NCBI GenBank assembly: GCA_008000375.1
Contig: SMOI01000326.1
Location: 1-35,070 of the forward strand
DNA: 35,070 bases
DNA from: Poteriospumella lacustris
Taxonomy: Eukaryota > Sar > Chrysophyceae > Chromulinales > Dinobryaceae
Direction of reading: 5' to 3'
Shown in pieces: positions 19,092-30,639 of the stretch (positions within the stretch are counted from its first letter, which is position 1; each line of letters begins with the position of its first letter). Both the position numbers and the translations under genes were made by a program. Below the pieces are notes generated by a model. That model was given only the letters and a program-made list of their open reading frames with translations, was not told the origin of the DNA and did not search any database.

Positions 19092-21957
19092 TTTGTCACA
19101 TTCAGCGTCAATGGGCTGTTGGTTTCGTCAGAGAAACGCCACCTCAACATTATTCGTGTCTGGTTGGTCGACAGACTTTTCTCTTCACGACGTTTCTCTC
19201 TTTTCATTTCGTAGTTGGTTCTTCTATATTGTGCGTGTGTGCTTTGTTGATGTTATTCTGTTGTATCAGCGAATCTTCCTTCCTCTTCTCATTCACTTTG
19301 GTTCCGCGTCTCTTGCATGTTTCAATGCGATTCGTTCACTCGTCTGGTTTATTCGTGTCTCGTGTCTCGTTCCTTCTTCACTTTGATTTCCCCCTGACTG
19401 GACCTTCCGCGAGGATTGCTTTGTTTGTATTCGCTTGTGGATTGTGTTCATGACATGTGGCTTCTCAACCATCAATATCTTTCAGGAAGCAGATACATAG
19501 TCATGAGCGTCAATCGCAAGTGGGTTATTGCTGTTCTGCCCGACAATGGAGCCCGTCGTTCCTCTTTCTCGGACAGGGATGCGCAACGTCATTCCGTCTA
19601 GCAGTGCTTTCGCTGCGCTGTGCCGATGAACGTATCACGAGCTTATTCGAATGGCACCAGTACTGCATGTTTCCCCGTCTTCCTCCCACGTGCCGTGATG
19701 TCCTTGCCATTGTTTTTTTGTGATCAAGCAAGCATTGACGTGCTTATGGCGATCGGAAAGAACAGGAAGTAAATGACTGATGGGGGACACTCTACCCGTT
19801 GGACCTTGCCTCATCAGGAACTCGCCTGTTGACTTATTGTTCTCCTCCGCTGTGGCAGGTTCTTCCCTCGTCGATGCCCGATCCAACATACATGCCTTTT
19901 TTATGTGTCTCTCCGTCTCATTCTGTGTCTTTTGGCCTTATGTGTGTGTCGTTGGATTACGCTCGTTCTGAGACATCGACAACGACAGCTGCTTTCATCA
20001 TACATGTTCACAACTTTGCTTGCTCCTTCTCTGTGGTCGTTCTTTCACTGTGTGTTGTTCCCATTTCCTGCTGTCTCTTTCATCGTCTCTCTTGTGTCGT
20101 GCATATCACCTCGATACGACCGGTACATTTCCCTGGATTACCGTATATTCTTCTATTCACATGAACGCCCTGTTCCATCTCGTTTCTCACTATGACTCGA
20201 TGCACGTGTGAGCGCGTGCTCGATGTCCATCAATATCCCTCTTCTCGCCTCACTTCTTGTGTTGTCTCAATTCGACGTTGTCGCTTGTCGCCATTGCTGG
20301 CTGTTCGCTTGTTTGTTTTTTTAAGCTGGGTGCTGTGGGTGTCTTTTATGCTGCATCGCTTTTTGTGTGCCTGTTGTGTGCATTGCGGCGCTCGGAACGG
20401 CCATGGCGATGCTCGGTGGTGGTTCGTGATTGAATTTAGCCCTGGTGATTCGCCACCAGCATCGCTGTTCTTTGTCGTTCGATGGTTATAGCCAACCGTG
20501 TTTGTCATCCGCTGGCTCTCTACGAGTTGTTTGCCATGAGCAATGAACAGCGTAAAGAACGGGACGCTCTGTCTGGTGGTCTGTTTATTTCCTCCTACGT
20601 TGGACTCTCCAGCCATATCCTACCAGCTCGGTGGCACGTCGTCTTGTCCCCATCAATATCACCCCTCGGGACAAGGTTGACGTGTGGCCATAGCTCGTAG
20701 TTCAAAGCGATACAGCTGGTGAGACAATGTGAGGTCATGACCGCTGCCGTTATCGGTGGCGGGCGTAGTAATTCATATTTGTGTCCTATGCCTTTTCTTT
20801 TTCTTTTTTTCGTTTCGAGACCCATTCGTTGCTTCTTCATTGATCAAAACACCATGACAGTGCCAACCCTATGCCGATATATATCGTTCAGTCGCATCTC
20901 AGTTGTACCACAAGTTTGCTTTGGTTTGATACCTTTTTGTCTGTGAATGTGTGTTCTGTGTGCTTCAGCAGCTGTTTTTAGGTCTTTCCAATGCCGGAAA
21001 TGTTGCCTTTTGAGTGTTTATGCGTGGTGTGTTGCGTTTGTTTGTGTGGCTGCAAATGACGGTTGCCCGAAAGAGTGAAAGCAGAAGAGATGTGTCTCCG
21101 CGCATGTGCCTCATCAATACAAATTTTTCCTTGTGCACGTGTCGTCGGAGACTGCTTTCAGGGCCTTGATCTTGGTCGTCTTCTCCGTTCTTCTTCGTCG
21201 GTCTTGTAGTCCCTCCCCAATATTTTCATTGGCGAGGGACGTCGGCTATTTCTTCCTTCGTCTTTCTTGCTTTCTGAAATTGGTTTCTGTTTATGTTTCT
21301 TTTCTCTTTGGTGAACGTTCATGAGTGCATCACCGTGGGTGTATGGCGCTGTGAGTGGTATGGCTGGGGAGAGGTGATATAGGTATTTGCCCTGTGTCTT
21401 CGTCAGTTCTTGTACAACGCACTTTCGACTGTAAGAGGTAATAATGCTGGAAAGGACGAAGAGGCCTTCTTTCATTTGCCTCCTGTGGTTACTGCAGTCG
21501 TCAGCATTGGGCAGCTTGTTCATGCCTTATGGCTTTTGAGCAGGTATTGTTCTTTAGTTCCCTATTCGTGTTGATATTGTAAGCTATCAATTGGGCGCAG
21601 TCCTATTTTGTCCCGTCGGAAGGTCAGAGTCGTCCATGCGAAACGACGCGACTGCGACAAATGACATCTGACAAATGACAGATGGTGTACACATGGAGTG
21701 TCGAGTGGTGTAGCACACCACACGGCATACCCCACCGGCTGGTACAGCACTTGTTGTAGTGGCGGTATGGTGCATGGTGCAGAGGTGCCTGGCAAAGAAG
21801 AAGCAAAGACGGCAGAAACAACTGCCCTACATCGCGTTCATTCATATTCTTTTGTAGTCCAGCGGTCGTCGACAATTCTACTCGTCAGACTATCTGCTTG
21901 TTCGTGAGGACTTTTTTCTTCCTTCTTTTTCTTGAATTGGGGTTCTACTGATTTCAA
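19092..21957 (+). other. Long spacer between RNA-binding genes A and B
   Basis: 2.87 kb, T/C/G-rich on the plus strand, with many TGTGTG and TTCTTC runs. No protein, tRNA or rRNA was recognised; all frames are short and Ser/Leu/Cys/Phe-rich. The 8-mer CATCAATA occurs on the plus strand at 19470, 20228, 20651 and 21112. The stretch may include a long 3' UTR of A, a long 5' region of B, or a non-coding RNA; the sequence does not decide. Confidence 0.5.
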
Positions 21958-23754
21958 ATGCGCGTGCAGCGATCTCGCCGTTCTATGCTGTCCAATGTTG
22001 GCAAACCTGTTGACAAGGCTGACTACACTCGCTTCTGCCGAAACAGCAATCGCTCGCTCTGTGTCCGAAATTTGCCTTTTCATTACCAAGACGATCACTT
22101 GGAAGGATTAATGCGGAAGATTCTTGTTGACTGCTTCCCGGCAGATGTGGAATTATGCCGCGTGAAATACTGTCGTAAAGATGGGGCGGGTAAACCTTTG
22201 CACTTGGGCTATGTCCTCATGAAAACGGAAGAGTTGGCGCAGCTTGTAATCGAGAGGCTTGGGTGTCAGCCTCGCCACGACGGACGTGATATCATGTGAG
22301 TTTCTCGCCTTTCGTTTGATGAAACCGTGTCTATCTCTAAACTACAAAAATTGAAATTTTAGGGCGGAGAGGTTCAACGAACGGGCGGCCAACTCAGAAC
22401 AATCCTATGAAGGATCGGTTTTCTTCAGCTTCGAAACTGATTTCAACGAGGTGAGGACATACAATCTGTGCAACCATCTGGATAAACGAAGTGAATTCAT
22501 GTCGATGATGATTGTGTTCATAGCCTCGTATCACCGAAGAAGTTATTCGTTCGCATCTTGAAACACCGGATGGATCGACTTATCTTCAGGCCTTGTGTAT
22601 CAAAGCTCATTTCTTGAAACAGGTAAGCGTCCTGTCTATTCACTTCGTCACTGGTTGGAATGGTATTGATTTTTGTTTCTCCTGTTTTTCGATCGTGATA
22701 GAGCCACCAAGGTCAAAGTGGATATGGATTCCTCACCTTTTCGGAAGACCATTTGAACCGTGAGTTGGCTGCCGAGAACACAGCTCGTGAGATCCACGGT
22801 GTTCAATACTCCTTCAAACCTGCCGGAGATAACCATGGCCGTGGACCGTCTTCTGCGCCGCATCGTCGTAGTCCTCCAGATCAACGACCTGCGCACGCTG
22901 ACAATCGTAGACCCGACCACCCTCCTGCACTTCACAGCACACAATCCTCACCTGAGAACCCATACTACTCAGTTACAACCCCGCCAATGGGCTATTCCTC
23001 TCCAAACTCTCTGTACGGTACTCCTCCCACTGTTTATCAGCAGCAGGCGTTCGTCAATCGCTCTGCCATGAATGTTGCCACTTCCTCCCCCACTTGGCCC
23101 TCATCACCTTATTATGCCCCTCAGTCGCCTTCTATCGGTGGAGCGAGACAGTACCATCCAGGTGTGGCCCCAGGTCACAGTCCTGCCTACTTTCACTCCA
23201 TGCCTTCTTCTGAATCTCAACGACGTGGTCCACCAGGTGGCGGACGATCCGCACGACAGCGTGCACGCTATGTCGTGATGGAGATTCCTGACGAAGTATC
23301 TGGACAATTGTCCTTCCAGTCTGCTTCAGGGTTGATGTACCGTGCGCATCCAGTGTATTTCCAACCACAACCAGACATGCCCCATATGCCTTCGCATCAG
23401 GTCTCATACCAACCGTATGGCGGCCCTGCCATCGACCCTCAGTTGTCCTTTTCGGGTGACTCCAGCAACAGTTTCTCGAATCATCCATCTCCCCGACATG
23501 TTTCGCCACATCTCTCTGATCGCGCTGCGGACTGGTATTCCCATGGTCAACAATGGCCCAGCGGTATCGCGGGGGTACCACCCAACCTCCCTTACAGAAA
23601 CAGTCTGCCTCCTGCTCCCGGACCAATGCGAGCACCTTTGACTCAGCCCATATCAGTACCATCTCAGGCTGTGGCTCAGGGTGGCTATGCCACAGGCTCT
23701 TCCGACTTCATCCGTCGTGACGATGAAAGCAAAGTCAACGAGTCGACGGCGTAA
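21958..23754 (+). CDS. RNA-binding gene B: two RRMs plus P/Q/S-rich tail
   Basis: Spliced model: 21958-22295, 22363-22450, 22524-22622, 22702-23754 (phases 2, 0, 0); 525 residues. RRM1: L-C-V-R-N-L at 34-39, L-H-L-G-Y-V-L, then P-R-H-D-G-R-D-I. RRM2: strand S-V-F-F-S-F, helix P-R-I-T-E-E-V-I-R-S-H-L-E, strand A-L-C-I-K-A-H, RNP1 G-Y-G-F-L-T-F (182-188) and the closing strand G-V-Q-Y-S-F. The tail (about 212-525) is Pro/Ser/Tyr/His-rich. It contains a short motif from R364 (R-Y-V-V-x-x-I-x-D-E-x-x-G-x-L-S-F) that also occurs in gene C. Exon 1 is 338 nt, exactly as in C, and exon 3 is 99 nt in both. Likely a cytoplasmic or nuclear mRNA-binding protein; no catalytic part is visible. The start ATG is the first in frame. 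Confidence 0.9.
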
Positions 23755-26700
23755 GGAAGAGCCTTAATTCTCGGGTTGGTCCCATCGAGATAATCGGTGC
23801 GTTTTGCGCGTCGTTGTTGTCAGTCGTCCTGTCAGGGTGACACACTTGATGGTATTATCGTTGTTTGGTGTGGTTCACTTTATATATCGAATGGCTTCTT
23901 CTTGCTCCGCAACATGTGCTGTGCTGTTGTGGTCGGTCAATTGGAACCTGTGTGTTGCGCGTCGTGCAACAATCCCCTGCCTCTCTTGTTCTCTATTGAT
24001 TGTGTGTTCTTGTGTGTGTACTTATCTGTGTGTCTTGTTTGTTGTTGTATCGCTTTGAATGCTGAGGGTCGTCCTTTTGGAAAGGGGCCCGTTCTCGTCT
24101 TCGATTTATGGTGTGTGTGCTGCAACTCTTGTGTGGCCTCAGAGAGACAGTCACTGTCGTTGAAACACAACGAATATATGATACTCAATCCGCTGTTCTG
24201 ATTTCATTTGTTGTGGTGGTGCGCCCGTGATTTCATCAATACCAATCGTCAGAAATCAGATCATTTGGGACGGGCGCACAACGAATGTTTCGCTTCAGTA
24301 CGTATGCGTTCACCATTTCACTATTTATTGACCTGTTATTTATTAACATGTTTATTTCGCCTGTTGCGATCACTGGTTGTCGTTTGGTGGCAGCCATGTG
24401 ATGGCGTGTGTGGCTTCTTTTTCTCCTCTTCTGTGTTCGACATGCGTACATATGCATCCGTTCTCTATCCATGGCTCTTTCTTGTTTTTCTTCGCTTCTG
24501 GTTCCATGTCACAATGAGTATTCTTTGTGAGAGGCTTTGTCTGATGTTCCCCCAACCGCGAGCCGCTTAGTATCATTTATGTGCGTGTCTTTTTATGTAC
24601 TGTACATGCATTTCCCTTAGCACTCGTCGACGTGTGCTGGTTTGATCGAATAATGTGCTTGGCCATAGCAGTAGCCACGTCACGTCGTTCATCGTTATAT
24701 TCTAGATCTGGTTGGTGGTCATCGCCGTCTCCACATACAAAGCCACAGCCGGCTTCTAAACTCTTCGATATTGATTTTCCTGTTGTTCGATGTCTGCGTT
24801 TATGCAGGCAAGCAAATTGGTTTGTTTCCTTCGCTCTTTGTCCACAGCATATTCATCATCGTTATCGTCCTCTGACCATATGAGAAGGGGTCATGGACCC
24901 CTTGCTCGCTATGGTTCGAGGACGTCAGGTTGACCATTTTGTGTCACCAGATCGTTTTGTTTCGCCCTGATGTACGTATTGTATGTCCAACGTGCAGCCA
25001 TTCGCCTGTTCATGACTTCTTTGCCTGGTCGTAGGTTGTGAGTTGAGCGCGGGCGTGGGTACCTTTCCACGAGAAAGTGGTCTCTTAGTATGTTTGTTTG
25101 TTGTTGTGCTGTGTGTACGTGTTGTGTTGTTCATGTGTTCGTTCCTCTCCTCGTGTCCCTCCCTCCCAGGTCTCTGGATGGGCATTAATCAATCAATATT
25201 CTCGCTACTCCTTGAGCGGGTCCTTCATCATTCACGAATCTTCGTCGCTATGTGTTCGCTTCAACTTCTACGTGTCTGTCTGTGGATATCGGATGACGCG
25301 GTGTCTCACCGTGTCACCGAGCTCACTTTCGTCGTTTTCATTAATTGGGAATGGCGTGTTGTTGCCTTTCTGCGTCTTTTTCTCCGCACGGCTGGTATTG
25401 ATCGACCGATTTCTCGCGTCGATGCGTGTGCCTGTGCTGAACACAAAAGAGGCACCACCAAAATCAGCTTTTTCTGTAATTTATTGTGGTGGTGGTGGTG
25501 TGTGTGAATAGGTAGGTTATCGGTCATCCTGGGCATCGTTACCTGTGCCATGTGGCCTATTTTCATTCCGTCTCCTTGTGTCATGCTCCTTTATGTGTCG
25601 TTCCATACGCTATTCTTGCTTGGTCGTTGGGCAAGAGGGATAGTCTTGCTTTATACCTTCATGATCGCTTGTACTCGGTTGTATCACCAGTGGCCGTTTG
25701 CTTCTGTGTGTAGGTGGTTTATTTCGGGGTACCATATGCGTTGTGTTGCATTCTCCCCTGCAAATGGCTTCCCCGTCGTCTTCTCCGTCGTCGATCGTTG
25801 ATTCCCATAATGGTCAACGACTACGCATCGTCTTTTATCAGCTTCACGCCCTCGCCGGCGTCTCTCCACCTGTTTTTACCGAAATATAGTTTGATGTTTG
25901 GTGAACGTTTCTCCTTGTCTCCGACGCTTCCCAGCTCTACTTATTCGTTGCCAGTCATTCTCAGCTTGCTATCCGTTATTTCCCTGCGAACACAACGAAA
26001 GAAGTGTGGGATGTCAAGTTCTCCAGACGTTGCTACGTTCTCCATCAGATCTCTTCTACTCGCTCTCATTGTTCAGTTGGTCATTCCGTTGTCCATTTGT
26101 TGTTCTTCTTTCTGCCAAAGCCAACTACTGTGTCAATACGCTCGCTGGAGAGTGGAGATAAACAGCAGTGGCATCTCGCTTCTTCCTCTGCGTATTCTTT
26201 CCCCTGTCTGTTCTATGGATTGTATTAGTTGCTCATACGGACAGTCGGGTGTCGGCAGCGTGGTAGCGCAGGAGACAGTTGATTGCTTCGGTAGTTGTTT
26301 GGCCTGAGTGTTGAACGCAACATGAAGTAATCGCCTTGCCGCAGAAGGGCCGACATGGGCAGAACGCCTATTGTAGCTTGTATTCGTGTAACGCCCGCCC
26401 AGAGCGGTTTCGCACCAGAGCAAATTTTAAAGGTGTGTACACTGTGTACATCTGGCTTTTACGAGTGAATTCTTTCAGATATAACGGGCCCTGACGGACC
26501 GAGTTACATGGTAAAGAGATTTTAGCCTTTACCGAACGTACTGCACTCCAGAACTGCACCACCACTGGCTCTAGTATGTACCTACTGTGGCGCGATGATG
26601 ATGACGACGAGTGGTCTCCTTTCTTTCTTTCTGTCTCCATGCTCACTGTTCTCAACATAAATGATAGCTCCACACCCCGCGTTTGTTATTTCCCTGTTAT

Positions 26701-26844
26701 GATTGTTGCGGATGCTGTGTCGTTTGAAGATTGTATGGGGGTTATGTGGTTGAGGGACTCGGCGAAAAAGCTGTTCTGCAAGTGGTAAACGGGCTCCACT
26801 GTTCCATTTTGGGAGAAATCGATAAGAGGAGCGCGAATTCATGG

Positions 26845-27105
26845 ATTAATTTCATTCAGAGGCAGCTTATCATGTTTCTTGCCCGTCTAACAAGGGTGGG
26901 GCGTTTGTATGTGGTTGCAAGAAATTCGGAGAATGGGAGGGGAATCCGTATTTTGGTTTTGGGAGAACTGCGATTGGATTCTCCCAAGAATGAACCTCCG
27001 CGTTGTTCTCCAACTCATCATCGCTCGCACAAGTATAAAAGGGTTCCTATGATTTACATTTCAATAGGAGATACACTGGAATCGTTGGTGTAGCGCCCTC
27101 CACTT
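26845..27105 (+). repeat. Diverged dispersed repeat, copy 1
   Basis: Aligns over about 250 nt with 29855-30106 and over its last 110 nt with 30360-30470. Conserved blocks: TTTCAT..AG..GCAGCT, TCATCGCTCGCAC, and GATAC.C.GGAATCGTT. Identity is about 60 percent over the whole and higher in the blocks. No terminal repeats, target-site duplication or transposase were seen. Confidence 0.55.
27034..27041 (+). promoter_or_regulatory. TATA-box-like sequence upstream of gene C
   Basis: TATAAAAG lies about 400 nt before the gene C ATG, inside repeat copy 1. Copy 3 has TATAAGAG at the equivalent place. It would fit a promoter only if gene C has a long or spliced 5' leader. Confidence 0.3.
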
Positions 27106-27435
27106 TCAACGGACACTTCGAGGCCTAACGAATCCAAAACCGATTTTGGACTTCGGCCTTTCGTTGGTTGACGGTGTTTTTTTTCACTTAGTTGGGCTAT
27201 TTGTTGTCTCTCGCGTCTGCTTTATTGCTGTCGCCGTGAACGGATTGAAGCAATCTTCCATCCAGAGCATTGTAGTGGTTAACCTTGGCTCGACAGGCCC
27301 CCGCGATTGTACACCACCTTCGCCTTCATGTTCGTTCGCTCTGACGTCCTTTGTGGTCTTTGAATCGTTCTGACGCTTGTTCTTTATTGTCTGGTACAGC
27401 AAATAGCGACTCCTCCCTGTTGATCGAAGCACTCC

Positions 27436-29184
27436 ATGCAGCAGCTACACGAACGCGATGCTCAACTGTCCAACGTTGGACGACCTGTGAGTGACGCGGA
27501 GCATCGTCATTTTAAGTGCGAACACCGTCGATCGGTCTGCATTCGTAACTTGCCGTTCCACTACACCGATCATGAGTTGTCCGCCTTGGTGATCGAGCTC
27601 CTCGGCTGTGGACGGAGCGATATCGAAGCCTGTCGTGTCAAGTATTGTCTCGACCGATCAGGCATCGGCAAACCAATGCAGCTGGGCTACGTGATGCTGC
27701 GTTCGGCCGCCATGGCGGATGAAGTGATCGCGTTGCTGCGAATGTCTCCTCGTCACGATGGTCGCGATCTACGGTAAGGGCATCGCCGCGCTGGCGGCAG
27801 GGCGGGCTTCGTGCGCTGACCACTGGCTCCTTCTCCGGCTGTCGTCGTAGAGCGGAGATTTTCCAAGACCGCGTAGCCTTTGTGCACAGCCACGATGGTG
27901 TCATGTACTACCGATTCGATGCAAAGGTCAACAAGGTAAGTGACGGACTCTTCGGTTGGGAGGTATCGGTGGCAGCGTGACAATGACCCGCCGCTGCGTC
28001 GTCTGCCCTTCCTACAGCCACGCATCACGGAGGAGCTCATTCGGTCGCATCTGGAGTCATCGCCAGCCTTCGGGTTGCTGACGTCGTTGTGCATCAAGGC
28101 GCATCATTGGAAGCGTGTAAGTGAACGCCATGTTGACGCTGTTTGTGGTTGACGGCTGACGGGTCTGCGGGGTGTCGTGGCGGTGTCTGTTGCACAGAAA
28201 CGAGGTGGACAAAGTGGGTTTGGCTTCGTGACCTTTGCCAACGACGATTTGAATCAGAAGGTGAAGCGAGGCCATGCACTCTCGACAGTCATCGACTTCG
28301 TGCAGTATTCCTTCGACCAGATCCGCGACAAAGTCGGTAAAGGCGCTGCAATGGCTTCTGCTCATCCCTCATCGCGGTCCTCTTTGCGCCAGTCGATGCC
28401 GTATCGCCCATCGATGACGATGCCTCAGCCGTACGCAACAGCAGATGCTGCTGATCCTACTGCTGTTGCGGCTGCTGCTCCAACGCACAATGCGCCAGCA
28501 CCGCCGATGCTGCTGCCGACGTACCTCGTCACGTCACCGCTGCAGTTCGCGACACCGGAACCGTCGCGTCCTCTGCCTCCACCACCAGCAGCTATGTATA
28601 TCCAACTGCCTGCAAACGGTCATGGTCCTTCGCCGTGGACATGGCTCGCGCACGGCCCATCGAACGGTGACGGTCACCACTCGAGACCGGCGGCTGTGAT
28701 GCCACATGAAGCGGCACCGTTGACGTCAGCGCGCCGTTTCGCTTTGGTACGGGTCATCGACGAGGCGGACGGCTCGTTGTCCTTTATCTCGGGACCTGGC
28801 TCGGTGATACCCCTCGCGATGGCGCCGAATGGCGGCTTCGTCCTTCCAGTGCCACCACCGCCAGGAGCGTTTCCGTTTCCGTTCCCTCCGATGGTAAACA
28901 CGATGACGTCGTACTCGAGCGACACGAGCCACAGCTCATCCGCCCCGTCGTCTCCGCACCATATGCCTCCCGTGATGGTGGAGCAGCCGCCCGGTGGTGT
29001 CAGATACGTCCGCTCCTCGCTTGGCCACCACATGACGATGCCACCGCCCACAGACGGTCACCCACTGGCGTCTCTGTCGCCTCGTGACTCTGCGCCGCAG
29101 TGTGGGTCTCCATCGGTCGGTGTAGAGCGATCGACTGGTGAGCAATGCCAGACGATGGAGACAACTAGCCGTGGTCCAATGTAG
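27436..29184 (+). CDS. RNA-binding gene C: two RRMs plus P/A-rich tail
   Basis: Spliced model: 27436-27773, 27851-27935, 28018-28116, 28198-29184 (phases 2, 0, 0); 502 residues. RRM1: V-C-I-R-N-L at 34-39, M-Q-L-G-Y-V-M, then P-R-H-D-G-R-D-L-R. RRM2: Y-Y-R-F, helix P-R-I-T-E-E-L-I-R-S-H-L-E, strand S-L-C-I-K-A-H, RNP1 G-F-G-F-V-T-F (181-187), and V-Q-Y-S-F. The tail (about 212-502) is Pro/Ala/Ser/Met-rich and includes the motif shared with B from R354 (R-F-A-L-V-R-V-I-D-E-x-D-G-x-L-S-F). Third codon positions are richer in G/C than in A and B, and the tail has Ala and Pro runs, so composition has drifted since duplication. Closest to B in the RRMs. Role as in A and B; division of labour between the copies is not visible. 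Confidence 0.9.
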
Positions 29185-29550
29185 CGCAGTGCTGGGCAAC
29201 TCGTGTGACGATGATGTGTCGCCGTATCTGATTCGCTGTTGCCACTGGTCGAGGCTGCGCTGGCGGTCCTTGTTCGCATGTTCGAGTATTTCCTGTTTCT
29301 TCCCTTTGGCTCCGTCACGCCCCCCCCCTTCTGCCTCATTCCTTCGTCACTGATTCGGGGACAAGCAGCTCCGTCCCTGTCTCGCTGTGCCTGCTGGTCC
29401 TCACTCTATGTACATTCGTTTTGGTTTTGATCGGTCCCAATACCCAATACGCCCCCATCAATACATGTCAGACCATCAGCTCGTGATTGGTAAATATTCC
29501 GTCGGTTCGAACCACATTATCAATTTGTTGGTTTCTCTTTCTGTCTTTCT

Positions 29551-30302
29551 CTCTTTCTCTCTCTCTTTTGCGTCGGCCGCCGTTGATTGTTGCTTCAGGC
29601 TGTGGTGCATGCGCAGTACTGTCCTGTGCTGACGACCTCACGACGCCTCTTAGTACGTTTCCGTGTCTGTGATGTATCTGTGATGTATCTGTGATGTGTG
29701 TGTGTATTGGCTTGCGTCGCTTCTGACAGACGCTGTCATCTCGTCTCTCGTCTCTCGTCTCGCAGGGTGTCGAGGCACTCGTAGTCGGTGTTTGCGTGTT
29801 GATGCTCTCACGTAGTCAGAATGTAGATTCCTGTAAGAATAATTTATAATTTATTTGATAGTTTCATGTAGAAGCAGCTCACCGTGCTCTCCGTCTGTCT
29901 CTACTATGGGTGTGGAGATTGGATGTGGATTGAAGAAGTTGGTGGGAGTAGGGAGTGCTCCTCCTAGTACGAGATCTTCTCCTAAGGCACATCTCCGCAT
30001 TTTTCTCCCTACACATAACTCATCGCTCGCACAGTGATTAGTGGAACACTACGCTGTGTATTGCGCTTGGGGATACGCGGGAATCGTTAGAGGCGCGCTC
30101 CATCCTTTCCTTTGTACATACAACGGCCGACCATCGCCACCCGCCCTAACAGACGATGACACGCAGCTTCGTGTTCGCGACGAGGCGCTGTCTGAGTAGC
30201 ATTCTGATTGCTCAACGTCGGTCAGGATTGTACGTTCATTTCTCTCTTTCTTTCTTTGCCGCGTCGGCCTCCATTGATTGCTGTTTCAATGCGTTATGGA
30301 TG
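29551..30302. repeat. Pair of diverged ~65-nt copies (29551-29614, 30238-30302)
   Basis: Both copies read TCTCTTTC-type pyrimidine tract, GCGTCGGCC, (C/G)C(G/A)TTGATTG(T/C)TG(C/T)TTCA, then (G/A)TG(C/G)ATGCG-like ends, at about 75 percent identity and 687 nt apart. They lie in the same orientation. Confidence 0.5.
29855..30106 (+). repeat. Diverged dispersed repeat, copy 2
   Basis: Matches copy 1 over its length: GTTTCATGTAGAAGCAGCTC against TTCATTCAGAGGCAGCTTAT at the start, ACTCATCGCTCGCACA in the middle, GATACGCGGGAATCGTT at the end. The TATA-like block of copies 1 and 3 is replaced in this copy. Confidence 0.5.
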
Positions 30303-30359
30303 CGTGGCCACTTCGGTGGGCCTCGCCACCGGCATACGAGGGAGTGCTGTGTATTGGAG

Positions 30360-30470
30360 AATGTATTTCCGCGTTTTAATTAATCTGATACATACCTCAT
30401 CGCTTGCATAAGTATAAGAGGCTCCCAACGATTTATAATTCAATTAGTTGGAAGCGTTAGTGTAGAGTGG
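30360..30470 (+). repeat. Diverged dispersed repeat, copy 3 (partial)
   Basis: Carries CTCATCGCTTGCATAAG, TATAAGAGGCTCC and GATTTATAATTCAAT, matching copy 1 (27016-27065) closely. The 5' half is missing or unrecognisable. Confidence 0.5.
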
Positions 30471-30639
30471 CGTTACAGGCGGTGACAAAACTGTTTCAGT
30501 GGCGGGGCGGTGTAGTCTAGCGGCGGTGGCGGGGCCTTACGGACGGAGAGGCTGCAGTAGGAGCAGGCGGGAGGCGGGGACAACGAGGACAGCGGGGACA
30601 GCGGGGACAGACGGCGGGCCTTCGACACGAGGGGAGGCC

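Larger units (their letters stand above)
23755..27435 (+). other. Long spacer between RNA-binding genes B and C
   Basis: 3.68 kb without a recognised gene. The first part is TG- and TC-rich like the A-B spacer. CATCAATA occurs at 24234. The last 600 nt hold repeat copy 1 (26845-27105) with a TATAAAAG inside it. The longest plus-strand frame (25714-26307) is Ser/Leu/Cys-rich with no family signature and is not called. A CAG acceptor-like site at about 27398-27400 leaves room for a 5'-UTR intron before gene C. Confidence 0.5.
29185..30639. other. Repeat-rich intergenic region
   Basis: No gene is supported. It holds one CATCAATA (29456), a T/C-rich stretch followed by GCGTCGG that occurs twice (29551-29614 and 30238-30302), short GTGATGTATCT and CTCGTCT tandem runs near 29670-29765, and copies 2 and 3 of the dispersed repeat. 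The minus-strand part next to 30640 is 3' flank of the PTxxPT gene. Confidence 0.5.

Noticed and set aside
25714-26307. 197-codon plus-strand frame in the B-C spacer
   Set aside because: Composition (Ser, Leu, Cys, Arg) follows the T/C-rich DNA; no domain, and no paralogue in the A-B spacer.
26731-27093. 120-codon plus-strand frame over repeat copy 1 with protein-like composition
   Set aside because: It starts at TTG rather than ATG, and the equivalent frame in copy 3 is interrupted by a stop, so the similarity looks like DNA repeat rather than coding.
29505-29520. GGTTCGAACC, a possible tRNA B box
   Set aside because: No A box or cloverleaf can be formed with the flanking sequence.
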